Positions 15,432-23,212 of a stretch of DNA of 42,038 nucleotides are shown here, piece after piece; positions within the stretch are counted from its first letter, which is position 1, and every line of letters starts with the position of its first letter. Origin of the DNA: an uncultured Chthonomonadales bacterium (lineage in GTDB: Bacteria > Armatimonadota > Chthonomonadetes > Chthonomonadales > CAJBBX01); contig CALLMM010000028.1 of the NCBI GenBank assembly GCA_938005745.1, positions 1-42,038 on the forward strand. Reading direction: 5' to 3'. The translations under genes were made by a program, and so were the position numbers. The notes under the pieces are model-generated. The model did not search any database. It was given only the letters and a program-made list of their open reading frames with translations, and was not told where the DNA came from.

Positions 15432-17918
15432 ATGCAAGACTACCAGCCTGTTGACCTGACATCCTACTACAATGCCGGCGCCGTCTTTCTGCGTCCCGGT
15501 CCGCTGCCGATCGGCAGTCGGACGTTTCATGGTCTGCCCTTTGAGATCGGCGCGGACGAAGCGCGATGCTTTCTTGGCTTCGATCCGCAGGCTCCGCCCG
15601 CCCCGATCACCGTTCCTCTGAATGCGGCGGCGCACTATGTCCTCTTCGCCCATACGCTCCTGGAGACGCGCATGTATCAGGGCGAGCCGCCCGGAAAAGC
15701 CGTCGCGCACTACCGCTTCCGGTATGCGGACGGCGCGGAGGAGCGCGTCCCGATCCGGGAGCGGTTCGAGATTCACGTCGTTCCGACCGGCTGGGGCGAA
15801 TTTCCGTTCCTTGCCGTTCCCGACACGAAAAACCGGATGGCGGACCGCTACGAAGGTCCGTGGGGACAGGCGGGCTTTCGCCAGACGGAGGCGGTCCAGA
15901 GCTGGCCCGATGCCTACTATCTCTACGCCTGGAAGAACCCGCGTCCCGATGCGGCTCTGGAGTCGGTAACGATCGAGCCGGGCGACCGCCGCTTTCTGGT
16001 CGCGGCGATCACGTTGAGCCATCTGGAGGAGCATCCGTTTCCCCGCACCGCCGCTCGCGCGGTCAAAATCGTCCTGCCGAGGGAGGAGGATGCCGCCAGA
16101 CCGTTCGGGCTGGAGGTAGAGGTGGATCGCGGCGTCGCCAACTACCCCTTCCCGCTGCCGGCAGAGTCCGCCGAAGCGTTCCTCAAGGACGATATGCGGG
16201 GCTGGGGCGAAGCGAATAATGAGCAGTCCAGCCCCGCCTACGTGGAGATCACCGCCACCCCCTCCGCCACCGTGACGGTCAAGCACAACGGCGAGACGCT
16301 GGGCAGCGCCCGGTGGGGCGAACTGGAGGAGAAGGGCCGGGTCGAGACGCCCCGCGTGCGTCTGGAGATGGCGGATCGCGGCAAAAACTGGGTGCATGTG
16401 ACCGTGCTGGACGATGAGACCGGACGCCCCGTTCCCTGCCGCATCCATTTTCGCTCCCCGGAGGGCATCCCCTATCAGCCGCACGGCTACCATAACCATG
16501 TCAACTCCCACAACGGAACCTGGCACATAGACATCGGCGGTGACATGCGTCTGGGACAGATCACCTACGCCTATATTGACGGCAGATGTCAGGGCTGGCT
16601 GCCCCGGGGCGAGGTGATTGTGGATGCGGCGCGGGGCTTCGAGTATGAGCCGCTGCGCGCGAAGGTGCAGATCGCTCCCGGTCAGCGCGAGCTGACGCTG
16701 CGCATGAAGCGATGGACGCACATGAACGCCCGCCGCTGGTTCAGCGGCGACTCGCACGTTCACTTCCTCGGTACGCAGGGGGCGCACCGGGAGGCGCAGT
16801 GCGAGGACCTCAATCTCGTCAACCTGCTGCAGTCGCAGTGGGGGCATCTTTTCACCAATACCGAGGACTTCCTCGGCAGACCGACCGTCTCGGACGACGG
16901 CAGCACCATCGTCTACTGCACGCAGGAGAACCGCCAGCACCTTCTGGGTCACCTGACCCTGCTGGGCGTCAAAGAGCCGATCATGCCCTGGTGCTCCGAC
17001 GGACCGAGCGAGGCGGAGATGGGAGGCGCGCTGGACATCACGCTGTCGCACTGGGCGGACGCCTGCCACGCGCAGGGAGGCACCGTCATCATCCCCCACC
17101 TGCCCAATCCCAACTGCGAGCCGGCAACCCTCATCGCGACCGGGCGTGCCGATGCCGTCGAGATGCTGGTGCACAATCCCTACTTCCATCTGGAGTACTA
17201 TCGCTACCTCAACGGCGGCTATCGTCTGCCGCTGGTCGGCGGAACCGACAAGATGAGCAGCGATGTGCCGGTCGGTCTCTACCGCACCTACGCCTATCTG
17301 CCGGAGGAGGAGTTCACCTACGACAGCTGGTGCCGGGCGGTGCGTCAGGGACGCACGTTCCTGAGCGGCGGCCCGATGCTGCAGTTCACGGTCAACGGGG
17401 CGCAGATCGGCGACACGCTGACGCTTCCGGCGGGCGGGGGCACGGTGGAGGTGGAGGCGGAAGCCGAATCGGTGTTTCCCATCCATACCCTGCAGATCGT
17501 GCAGCAGGGGCAGGTGGTCGCCACGACGGAGGAGGCGAAGGGCGCGCGCCGTCTGCGCCTGAAGGCGAATCTGACGGTGCAGGGGCATACCTGGCTGGCG
17601 GCGCGCTGCGGCGGACCGGGCTACGCCGCGCAGGCGCACCACGACGGCTGGCGGAGGGGCGTCTTCGCGCACACCTCTCCGATCTACATCGCCTGCGGCG
17701 GAGAGTGGGAGATGTTCAGCCCGGAGACGGCGCAGTACATGCTGACGCTGGTGGAGGGCGGACTCGCCTACATCCGGCAGACCGCGCTGCATCATCGCGC
17801 AGGAACCGTGACCCATCATCACGGGGAGGAGGATCACCTGGCGTATCTGGAAAGCCCTTTCCACGAGGCGATGGAGGCGATCCACCGCCGTATGCATCGG
17901 TTCGGCATACCGCACTGA
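15432..17918 (+). CDS. CehA/McbA-family metallohydrolase
   Basis: An 828-aa protein without a signal peptide. The C-terminal half holds a PHP-like metal-dependent hydrolase domain beginning FSGDSHVHF (H442, H444) and continuing with VIIPHLPNPN and the LVGGTDKMSSDVPVG region, as in CehA/McbA-type enzymes that hydrolyse phosphoesters or carbamates. The N-terminal half is beta-rich and may be an Ig-like or carbohydrate-binding region. An HHHRAG...HHHGEEDH stretch near the end is His-rich and may bind metal. The natural substrate is unknown. I favour ATG 15432 (or GTG 15429 one codon earlier) because GGGAGGGAG precedes it; an ATG at 15276 would add 52 residues of atypical composition. Confidence 0.8.
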   Translation: MQDYQPVDLTSYYNAGAVFLRPGPLPIGSRTFHGLPFEIGADEARCFLGFDPQAPPAPITVPLNAAAHYVLFAHTLLETRMYQGEPPGKAVAHYRFRYADGAEERVPIRERFEIHVVPTGWGEFPFLAVPDTKNRMADRYEGPWGQAGFRQTEAVQSWPDAYYLYAWKNPRPDAALESVTIEPGDRRFLVAAITLSHLEEHPFPRTAARAVKIVLPREEDAARPFGLEVEVDRGVANYPFPLPAESAEAFLKDDMRGWGEANNEQSSPAYVEITATPSATVTVKHNGETLGSARWGELEEKGRVETPRVRLEMADRGKNWVHVTVLDDETGRPVPCRIHFRSPEGIPYQPHGYHNHVNSHNGTWHIDIGGDMRLGQITYAYIDGRCQGWLPRGEVIVDAARGFEYEPLRAKVQIAPGQRELTLRMKRWTHMNARRWFSGDSHVHFLGTQGAHREAQCEDLNLVNLLQSQWGHLFTNTEDFLGRPTVSDDGSTIVYCTQENRQHLLGHLTLLGVKEPIMPWCSDGPSEAEMGGALDITLSHWADACHAQGGTVIIPHLPNPNCEPATLIATGRADAVEMLVHNPYFHLEYYRYLNGGYRLPLVGGTDKMSSDVPVGLYRTYAYLPEEEFTYDSWCRAVRQGRTFLSGGPMLQFTVNGAQIGDTLTLPAGGGTVEVEAEAESVFPIHTLQIVQQGQVVATTEEAKGARRLRLKANLTVQGHTWLAARCGGPGYAAQAHHDGWRRGVFAHTSPIYIACGGEWEMFSPETAQYMLTLVEGGLAYIRQTALHHRAGTVTHHHGEEDHLAYLESPFHEAMEAIHRRMHRFGIPH

Positions 17919-17931
17919 GCAGGAAAGGAGG

Positions 17932-17962
17932 AGATTGCTTCGGTCGCTCACGCTCCCTCGCA
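17932..17962. repeat. dispersed repeat copy, GATTGCTTCGGTCGCTC type
   Basis: An element starting AGATTGCTTCGGTCGCTCA and running into CGCTCCCTCGCAG lies directly after the CehA-like gene. It matches the copy at 21604-21633 in its AGATTGCTTCG and GTCGCTC parts. Confidence 0.7.
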
Positions 17963-18036
17963 GAACGGGGCGCATTTGATAGATCAGCGCGAGCGGTTTT
18001 CCGCCGCCTGCATATGCTCAGGAGAGAAAAAGAACC

Positions 18037-18783
18037 ATGTTTCGACGAATCAAGCGATACATTAGAAGAGTCATGGGTTCGCAGGGCGGGGATAGACTGC
18101 TGGCAGGGCTGCCCCCGGAGGATCGTGAACTGATCGCGCAGATCCGATCCAGGAAGCTCACCTACCTGACCGAGGGGAAGCTGGCAAGCCTTCTTACGAC
18201 ATGCCGCTCCATCGCGCAGGCGCAGCTGCCCGGTATATTTCTCGAAGTCGGCTGTGCGCTTGGCGGCTCCGCCATCCTGATCGCGACCACGAAAAGTATC
18301 GCACGCCCGTTCTTTGTCTATGATGTTTTCGGTCTGATCCCGCCGCCCACAAAAGAGGACACACAGGATGTGCATGAACGCTACAGAACCATTGTGGAAG
18401 GAAAAGCCGAGGGAATTGGCGGAGACAAGTATTATGGATACCAGGAGAACCTGTATGAGATGGTTCTCTCCAACTTAAAAAGCTTCGGAATTGACTGCGA
18501 AGAGCGATCCGTTTCACTGATCAAGGGACTGGTTCAGGACACGATGCAGATTGATCAACCGGTTGCCTTTGCGCATGTGGATGTGGACTGGTATGAGCCG
18601 GTCATGACATGCCTGCAGCGCGTTTTTCCGAAACTCGTGGTGGGAGGCAGCATCATTCTAGACGACTATCACGACTGGGGCGGCTGCAGAAAGGCGACCG
18701 ATGAGTATCTGCGGGAGGTCATCGGTCAATTTACTCTCGACGATTCTGCGGATTCTCTAAAGATCACCCGGGTGAGAAGCTGA
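18037..18783 (+). CDS. TylF/MycF-family O-methyltransferase
   Basis: A 248-aa class I SAM methyltransferase of the TylF/MycF (macrocin O-methyltransferase) type, which methylates sugar hydroxyls in a metal-dependent way. The SAM motif is IFLEVGCALGGSAILIA, and metal-binding acidic residues are seen in FAHVDVDWYEPV and SIILDDYHDW. The N-terminus is very basic (RRIKRYIRR). No antibiotic cluster surrounds it, so it probably modifies a surface glycan (inference). The gene is visibly more AT-rich and has a different codon mix from its neighbours, and it is flanked by a dispersed repeat and a tRNA gene, which suggests horizontal acquisition. Confidence 0.8.
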   Translation: MFRRIKRYIRRVMGSQGGDRLLAGLPPEDRELIAQIRSRKLTYLTEGKLASLLTTCRSIAQAQLPGIFLEVGCALGGSAILIATTKSIARPFFVYDVFGLIPPPTKEDTQDVHERYRTIVEGKAEGIGGDKYYGYQENLYEMVLSNLKSFGIDCEERSVSLIKGLVQDTMQIDQPVAFAHVDVDWYEPVMTCLQRVFPKLVVGGSIILDDYHDWGGCRKATDEYLREVIGQFTLDDSADSLKITRVRS

Positions 18784-18849
18784 CACGACGCTCCATCGGA
18801 CGAGACCGGACGACGCAGAACCCGCGCAGACGGGCTTTGACAGCCGCGC

Positions 18850-18879
18850 TTGACAAACCTCCGGTGCGTGCTGTATAGT
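18850..18879 (+). promoter_or_regulatory. sigma70 promoter of tRNA-Pro
   Basis: A perfect TTGACA (18850-18855), an 18-bp spacer and TATAGT (18874-18879) lie just upstream of the tRNA, with a predicted start about 6 bp before the mature 5' end. Confidence 0.85.
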
Positions 18880-18891
18880 ATGAGGGTCTTG

Positions 18892-18968
18892 CGGGGTGTG
18901 GCTCAGCTTGGTAGAGCGCACGGTTCGGGACCGTGAGGTCGGCGGTTCAAATCCGCCCACCCCGACCA
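18892..18968 (+). tRNA. tRNA-Pro, anticodon CGG
   Basis: A 77-nt cloverleaf: acceptor stem CGGGGTG/CACCCCG, D-arm GCTC...GAGC, anticodon stem CACGG/CCGTG around loop TTCGGGA (anticodon CGG, reads CCG), and T-arm GGCGG-TTCAAAT-CCGCC. The discriminator A and CCA tail are encoded. It has its own promoter and terminator. Confidence 0.97.
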
Positions 18969-18974
18969 CTCCAG

Positions 18975-19015
18975 ACGGCTTTCCGCGGGAGAAGGCTCCC
19001 CGGAAAGCCGTTTTT
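18975..19015 (+). terminator. rho-independent terminator after tRNA-Pro
   Basis: Stem ACGGCTTTCCG (18975-18985) pairs perfectly with CGGAAAGCCGT (19001-19011), followed by a T-run to 19015. Confidence 0.92.
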
Positions 19016-19025
19016 CTCCGCTCCC

Positions 19026-20243
19026 CTACTTCGCCACGCAGAGCAGCATCCCCTGACCGGGCGCAAGCCAGTTGTTCTCTCCCGCCCATATTTCCAAGTT
19101 GCCGGTGTAGGGATTGACCATCTGTATCGCTCCCTCCTGCTTGAACCGGACGCGGAAGGAGGTGGAGCGATGCAGGTCTTTGTTAACCACCAGCACAAAG
19201 GGCTGCCCTCCCGGTCCCTCGAACTCTCCTACCAGCAGATTGGTCCCGACCGCCTCGCTCAGATAGCGGCTCGTCTGGAAGCCGGAACAGCCCTCCGGCA
19301 CCTCGGGATGATGGAAGACGTTCACGCTCTTCAACTTCAGGTAGGTCGGTCCGAGGCGGTGAATCTGGAGATTGACCCGCCGCAGCATCTCCCAGGTCGG
19401 CGTCTTATTGCCGAACGGATCTATCGGCGCGAGCCGGTAGTTGCCGATGGTGGGGGTAAAGTAGGTGAAGTAGGAGATTCCGCGCCCCCCGTATGCCAGC
19501 GTCGTATAGAGCTGGAAGCGCAGTCCCGCCTCGGTCGGCTCCGCGTAGTGGAAGTGCGCGTTGGAGAGCACGATATTCCAGAAGGGAATCCCGTTTTTCA
19601 GGGCGATCTCCCGCACCGCCTCCAGGTTCTGAAAGTATCCGCCGCGCAGCGTTCCGTCGTCCATCAGCGCATAGTGGTCATAGCTGATCAAGCGCGGCTG
19701 CACGATCTCGACAAACCTCTCCAGATACTCCCGGTAGGTCGGCACGTTCATCTGCGCCGGCGAGGCGTAGTTGGGAAACAGATTGATATAGGCATGCTTG
19801 TCCGGAGCCGCCCTGCGATAGGCGTCCGACCACTTTCGCAGCCCCGGATAGACCGCCGCGCCCGGCTCATCCCGCAGGTAGTAGCCAAAGACCGCCGGAT
19901 GCCTGCCGGTGCGGTCCACCAGCGCCTGGACGCGGCGGGCGATCTCCGCCTCGCTCAGCCCGGCTTCCGCATCGCCTACATGTACGCTGCCGTCCGAGAC
20001 GATGCACTTCAGCCCGACTTCGCGCACCAGGTTCAGATGCTCCGGATGGACAAAACCCGCCAGATTGAAGCCGCACTCCCGTATCTCCTCCAGCGCCCGC
20101 CGGTCTCCTGGCGTCCAGCCCCAGGGCAGAATCGCAAACTCCTCCGGTTTCAGCATGGTCTCTCCCCTCCGCGCCTGCCCGCCCGACCCCACGGGCGACA
20201 ACAGCAGACAGATCATCAAGCCTATCGTCAGACGGCGCAGCAT
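19026..20243 (-). CDS. secreted glycoside-hydrolase-like TIM-barrel protein
   Basis: A 405-aa exported protein with signal peptide MLRRLTIGLMICLLLSPVGS. The body looks like a (beta/alpha)8 barrel of the kind seen in beta-galactosidase/GH42-like and related Armatimonadota and Planctomycetota hydrolases. The segment HPAVFGYYLRDEPG (E126) is the usual location of an acid catalyst at a strand end, and ISYDHYAL and YGGRGISYFTYFTP are later strands. A C-terminal beta domain includes PFVLVVNKDLHRSTSFRV. The substrate is unknown. ATG 20243 has GGGAGGAG upstream; in-frame starts further upstream would hide the signal peptide. Confidence 0.7.
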   Translation of the reverse strand: MLRRLTIGLMICLLLSPVGSGGQARRGETMLKPEEFAILPWGWTPGDRRALEEIRECGFNLAGFVHPEHLNLVREVGLKCIVSDGSVHVGDAEAGLSEAEIARRVQALVDRTGRHPAVFGYYLRDEPGAAVYPGLRKWSDAYRRAAPDKHAYINLFPNYASPAQMNVPTYREYLERFVEIVQPRLISYDHYALMDDGTLRGGYFQNLEAVREIALKNGIPFWNIVLSNAHFHYAEPTEAGLRFQLYTTLAYGGRGISYFTYFTPTIGNYRLAPIDPFGNKTPTWEMLRRVNLQIHRLGPTYLKLKSVNVFHHPEVPEGCSGFQTSRYLSEAVGTNLLVGEFEGPGGQPFVLVVNKDLHRSTSFRVRFKQEGAIQMVNPYTGNLEIWAGENNWLAPGQGMLLCVAK

Positions 20244-20402
20244 CTTCGCTCCTCCCGCAGCAGAGTTTCGATGCCACCTTCCACGCCCGCCAGCGCCATT
20301 CCTGCCCCTCTCCCTGCCCGAACAGCTCCTCATTTTCGCGAGTTTGCGTTTACGGGAAACACGCGTCTCCCGAATTGCGTACTATCTTCTGTTCCTGCAA
20401 AA

Positions 20403-20422
20403 GTATCATTGATAGATGATAC
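20403..20422. promoter_or_regulatory. inverted-repeat operator candidate upstream of the ArsR-B12 regulator
   Basis: GTATCAT-N6-ATGATAC is a perfect 7-bp inverted repeat, about 100 bp upstream of the regulator's start codon and in the region divergent from the hydrolase gene. A second perfect palindrome, TAGATATCTA, lies at 20438-20447. Spacing and symmetry suit a dimeric winged-helix regulator, so autoregulation is plausible (inference). Confidence 0.55.
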
Positions 20423-20520
20423 AACACTATGGTAACGTAGATATCTATTCATGCTTCTACAGACAATCCCCCGCATCTGTAGAGCTTTCATCCGCGCAGA
20501 ATTGCGTTCTTGAGGACAAC

Positions 20521-21459
20521 ATGGCTGGAAATGGAAATCATCCCATCCTGGATGAACTGGCGGATGCTTCACGCCGCGCCATTCTGGAGCAGCTTCGCAC
20601 CGGTCCCAAATCGGTTATGGAGCTGGTCGAGGCGACCGCGCTGAAGCAGCCGAATGTATCCAATCATCTGGCGAAGATGCGGGAGCGGGGGCTGGTCGTC
20701 GCGCAGCGTTCCGGACGCCAGGTATTCTACAGTCTTGCCAATCCGCTGGTCGAGGCGGTGCTGACCACCGCGCTGAGCGGATGGGGACAGAACGACGCGA
20801 CGGCGGACGCCGATCACCGTCTGAAACAGTGGTCCGAGCGGTACGCCGCCGCCATTGCCGCCGGCAACGAAGAGGAGGCGCGCCGCATCGTCAGCGAGTG
20901 CCTGATCCAGCGTCTCCCGATGGAGGACCTCTACATCGAGGTCTTTCAGCACAGTCTGGTGCAGATCGGTCTCTGGTACGAGGAGGGAAAGCTGACGGAG
21001 GCGCAGGAGCATCTGGCTTCCGGCATCACCGAGCGGCTCATGGCGAAAGCCTCTCAGTTCTACCCCTCCATGCTCTCTCAGGGGAAAACGGTGATCCTGG
21101 GCGCGGTGGCGGGAAACTGGCACTCCATCGGGCTGCGGATGATCTCCGACGTGCTGCAGCATCACGGGTGGCATGCGCTCTATCTCGGCGCGAACGTCCC
21201 GACGGAGAGCTTCGTGCAGATGGTGCGGCAGAAGCAGCCCCATATGGTCATTATCTCCTGCGCGGTGGAGGAGGTCGCTGAAGAGGCGAGGCGTCTGGTC
21301 GAGCGGCTGAAGGCGCTGCGAAACGAGCCGGATATGCGCCAGTTTATCATCGGACTGGGCGGCGGATTCATCAACCGCAATCCCGACTTCGTCCGCGAGG
21401 TCGGAGCCGACTTCACCGCCCGCGACGCCCGCGAACTCCTCGCTCGGCTGGAGAGCTGA
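20521..21459 (+). CDS. ArsR-type HTH fused to cobalamin-binding domains, candidate B12-dependent regulator
   Basis: A 312-aa cytoplasmic transcription factor. Residues about 5-85 form an ArsR-like winged helix (ILDELADASRRAILEQL, recognition helix QPNVSNHLAKMRERGL) without metal-binding cysteines. Residues about 98-180 form a helical B12-binding-2 domain with QIGLWYEEGKLTEAQEHLAS (E163-H164). Residues about 188-310 form the Rossmann-like B12 domain with GNWHSIGL (H201, in place of the D-x-H-x-x-G ligand motif) and ALYLGANVP. The layout parallels CarH/LitR photoreceptors, which use a MerR-type HTH. The Trp of the CarH W-x9-EH motif is Tyr153 here, with Trp152 next to it. ATG 20521 follows GAGGACAAC; an upstream ATG at 20416 lies inside the inverted repeat. 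Confidence 0.85.
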   Translation: MAGNGNHPILDELADASRRAILEQLRTGPKSVMELVEATALKQPNVSNHLAKMRERGLVVAQRSGRQVFYSLANPLVEAVLTTALSGWGQNDATADADHRLKQWSERYAAAIAAGNEEEARRIVSECLIQRLPMEDLYIEVFQHSLVQIGLWYEEGKLTEAQEHLASGITERLMAKASQFYPSMLSQGKTVILGAVAGNWHSIGLRMISDVLQHHGWHALYLGANVPTESFVQMVRQKQPHMVIISCAVEEVAEEARRLVERLKALRNEPDMRQFIIGLGGGFINRNPDFVREVGADFTARDARELLARLES

Positions 21460-21603
21460 CGCCCGCTGCCGGAGAGGCAGGAGCTGTCCTGTCTCTCCGG
21501 GGCTGCGGGGAGCGTCGCGCCTGCCCGTCAATCCTCCTGCCGCAACGCCCCCGGACGCCTCTTCCTGCGACCCCGAACCTCCCTCCTTTTTCTGGTAGGT
21601 CGA

Positions 21604-21633
21604 AGATTGCTTCGCTGTCGCTCGCAATGACAG
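21604..21633. repeat. dispersed repeat copy
   Basis: AGATTGCTTCGCTGTCGCTC, running into GCAATGACAG, is in the same orientation as the copy at 17932 and inverted relative to the one at 21681. Confidence 0.8.
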
Positions 21634-21680
21634 TGTGGGGACGGGTTGCGTGTTCTTGGAACGGTAAAGCGTCCCGGATC

Positions 21681-21758
21681 GTCATTGTGAGGGAGGCGCG
21701 CAAGCCGACCCCCTCCTGTCCTTGCGAGGGAGGCGCCAGCCGACCGAAGCAATCTCAC
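21681..21758. repeat. dispersed repeat, two adjacent degenerate copies
   Basis: Two head-to-tail copies read TCATTGTGAGGGAGGCGCG...GCCGACC and then CTTGCGAGGGAGGCGCC...GCCGACCGAAGCAATCTC. The second contains CTGTCCTTGCGAGGGAGG, which is the reverse complement of part of the 34-bp tandem unit at the window start. Confidence 0.85.
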
Positions 21759-21921
21759 CCCGATCCCCGTCCCCCGTCGAGACCGCCGCAGATCGAACAG
21801 ACTCGCAGGACAGGCAGGGCTTTCCCCGCCGCGCATCGAAGGAGAAGGCAGCAGCCGGAGCCGTCCGCACTCTCCTGCGGACGGCATGAGACGGGTGTAC
21901 GATCGAACAGGAGCGCGTATC

Positions 21922-23184
21922 ATGGGTGAAAAACTGGCGATCCTGGGCGGACCGCGCGCCATTCCCGAAGGCGTAGTGAAAAAGTGGCCCCCCATTGATG
22001 AGATAGACCGCCGGATGGTGATGGATTCGCTGGAGGGAGTCGATCACGCGTTCGGTCCCAACTGCCGCGCCTTCGAGCAGGAGTTTGCCGACTGGAACGG
22101 CAACCGCTTCGCCATCACGACCAACTCCGGCACGGCGGCGCTGCATATGGCGGTTGTCGCCTGCGGGGTCGGCGCGGGCGATGAGGTGATCGTTCCCGCC
22201 TACTCCTGGTCCTCCTCCGCCACCTGCATCCTCCACCACAACGCGATCCCGGTCTTTGTAGACATCGCGTTCGACACCATGAACATCGCCCCGGAGAGGA
22301 TCGAAGCCGCCGTCACGCCCCGCACAAAGGCGATCCTGGTGGTGCATCTGCACGGGCTGGCGGTCGAGATGGAGCCGGTGCTGGCAGTGGCGGCGAAGCA
22401 CGGGCTGAAGGTGATCGAGGACGCCTGCCAGTCTCACGGGGCGACCTACAGGGGGCGCAAGGTCGGCACATGGGGCGACTGCGCCGCCTTCAGCTTCAAT
22501 CAGAATAAGTCGCTCTGCTCCGGCGAGGGCGGCATGTTCGTCACCGATGACGAGGAGATGGCGGCGAGAGCGCGGCAGCTCTGGTCCTTCGGAGAGACGC
22601 GCACGCCGGTCGAGTCCCGCGACTACCACGCCTACGCGCTCGGCTGGATGTATCGCAACAACGATCTGACGGCGGCGTTCGGGCGGGCGCAGTTGACCAA
22701 GCTGGACGGATATATCGCGGCGCAGCGCGCCAACGCCCGCCGTCTGACCGAATGCCTGCGGGATGTTCCCGGTCTTATTCTCCCCGGCGCGCCGCCCGAC
22801 TGCGAACACACCTACTACAACTACACGATTCGGTTCGACATGGAGGCGCTGGGGCACGCCCACGACGCTCCGGCGTTCCGGGACAGGCTGGTGCAGGCGA
22901 TGCAGGCGGAGGGCGTGGAGACCGGTCTGTGGCAGACGTTCATTCTTCCCGCCATGACCGTCTTTCAGGCGAAAAACGGCTACGGAAAGGGCTGTCCCTG
23001 GCACTGTCCGCACGCCGCTCCGGTAGACTACTCGCTGGAGCAGTACCCGGTCGCCCGGCTTCACACCGATACCCATACCGGCATGACCTATCCCCTGCGC
23101 GCCCCCAACGGTCCCGAGACGGCGGAGTGGATGGCGGCGGGCATCCGCAAGGTGATGGAGAACTGCGATCAGTTGAACGGCTAG
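21922..23184 (+). CDS. DegT/DnrJ/EryC1/StrS-family PLP aminotransferase
   Basis: A 420-aa cytoplasmic sugar or aminocyclitol aminotransferase of fold-type I. The PLP lysine is in AFSFNQNKSLCSGEGG (K196); VIEDACQSHGATY carries the Asp that contacts the pyridine nitrogen, and NSGTAALHMA the phosphate-binding turn. These enzymes transfer an amino group to keto-sugars, but no dehydratase or nucleotidyltransferase lies nearby to make a nucleotide-sugar route. The ATG at 21922 follows AGGAG at about 9 bp; an ATG at 21886 lacks a ribosome binding site. The next gene begins 28 bp downstream and is likely cotranscribed. Confidence 0.88.
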   Translation: MGEKLAILGGPRAIPEGVVKKWPPIDEIDRRMVMDSLEGVDHAFGPNCRAFEQEFADWNGNRFAITTNSGTAALHMAVVACGVGAGDEVIVPAYSWSSSATCILHHNAIPVFVDIAFDTMNIAPERIEAAVTPRTKAILVVHLHGLAVEMEPVLAVAAKHGLKVIEDACQSHGATYRGRKVGTWGDCAAFSFNQNKSLCSGEGGMFVTDDEEMAARARQLWSFGETRTPVESRDYHAYALGWMYRNNDLTAAFGRAQLTKLDGYIAAQRANARRLTECLRDVPGLILPGAPPDCEHTYYNYTIRFDMEALGHAHDAPAFRDRLVQAMQAEGVETGLWQTFILPAMTVFQAKNGYGKGCPWHCPHAAPVDYSLEQYPVARLHTDTHTGMTYPLRAPNGPETAEWMAAGIRKVMENCDQLNG

Positions 23185-23212
23185 CCCCGGAGCGGAGAGA
23201 AAGGAGAAGACG

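Larger units (their letters stand above)
21460..21921. other. 462-bp non-coding gap rich in dispersed repeats
   Basis: No gene supported. It holds the two repeat clusters annotated separately (21604-21633, 21681-21758). No strong promoter for the following aminotransferase was recognised. Confidence 0.7.

Noticed and set aside
15246..17975. Long open frame on the minus strand opposite the CehA-like gene
   Set aside because: High-GC codon bias opens antisense frames. The translation is Arg/Ala/Gly-rich without recognisable motifs, while the plus frame has clear hydrolase motifs. Similar long antisense frames opposite dnaE, the glycosyltransferases and the rhamnosidase were rejected for the same reason.
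18892..18968. tRNA-Pro as an integration (attB) site
   Set aside because: I found no second copy of the tRNA 3' end and no integrase in the window.
20244..20520. Cobalamin riboswitch before the B12-binding regulator
   Set aside because: No B12-box-like conserved sequence or extended leader structure was recognisable; only inverted repeats were seen.
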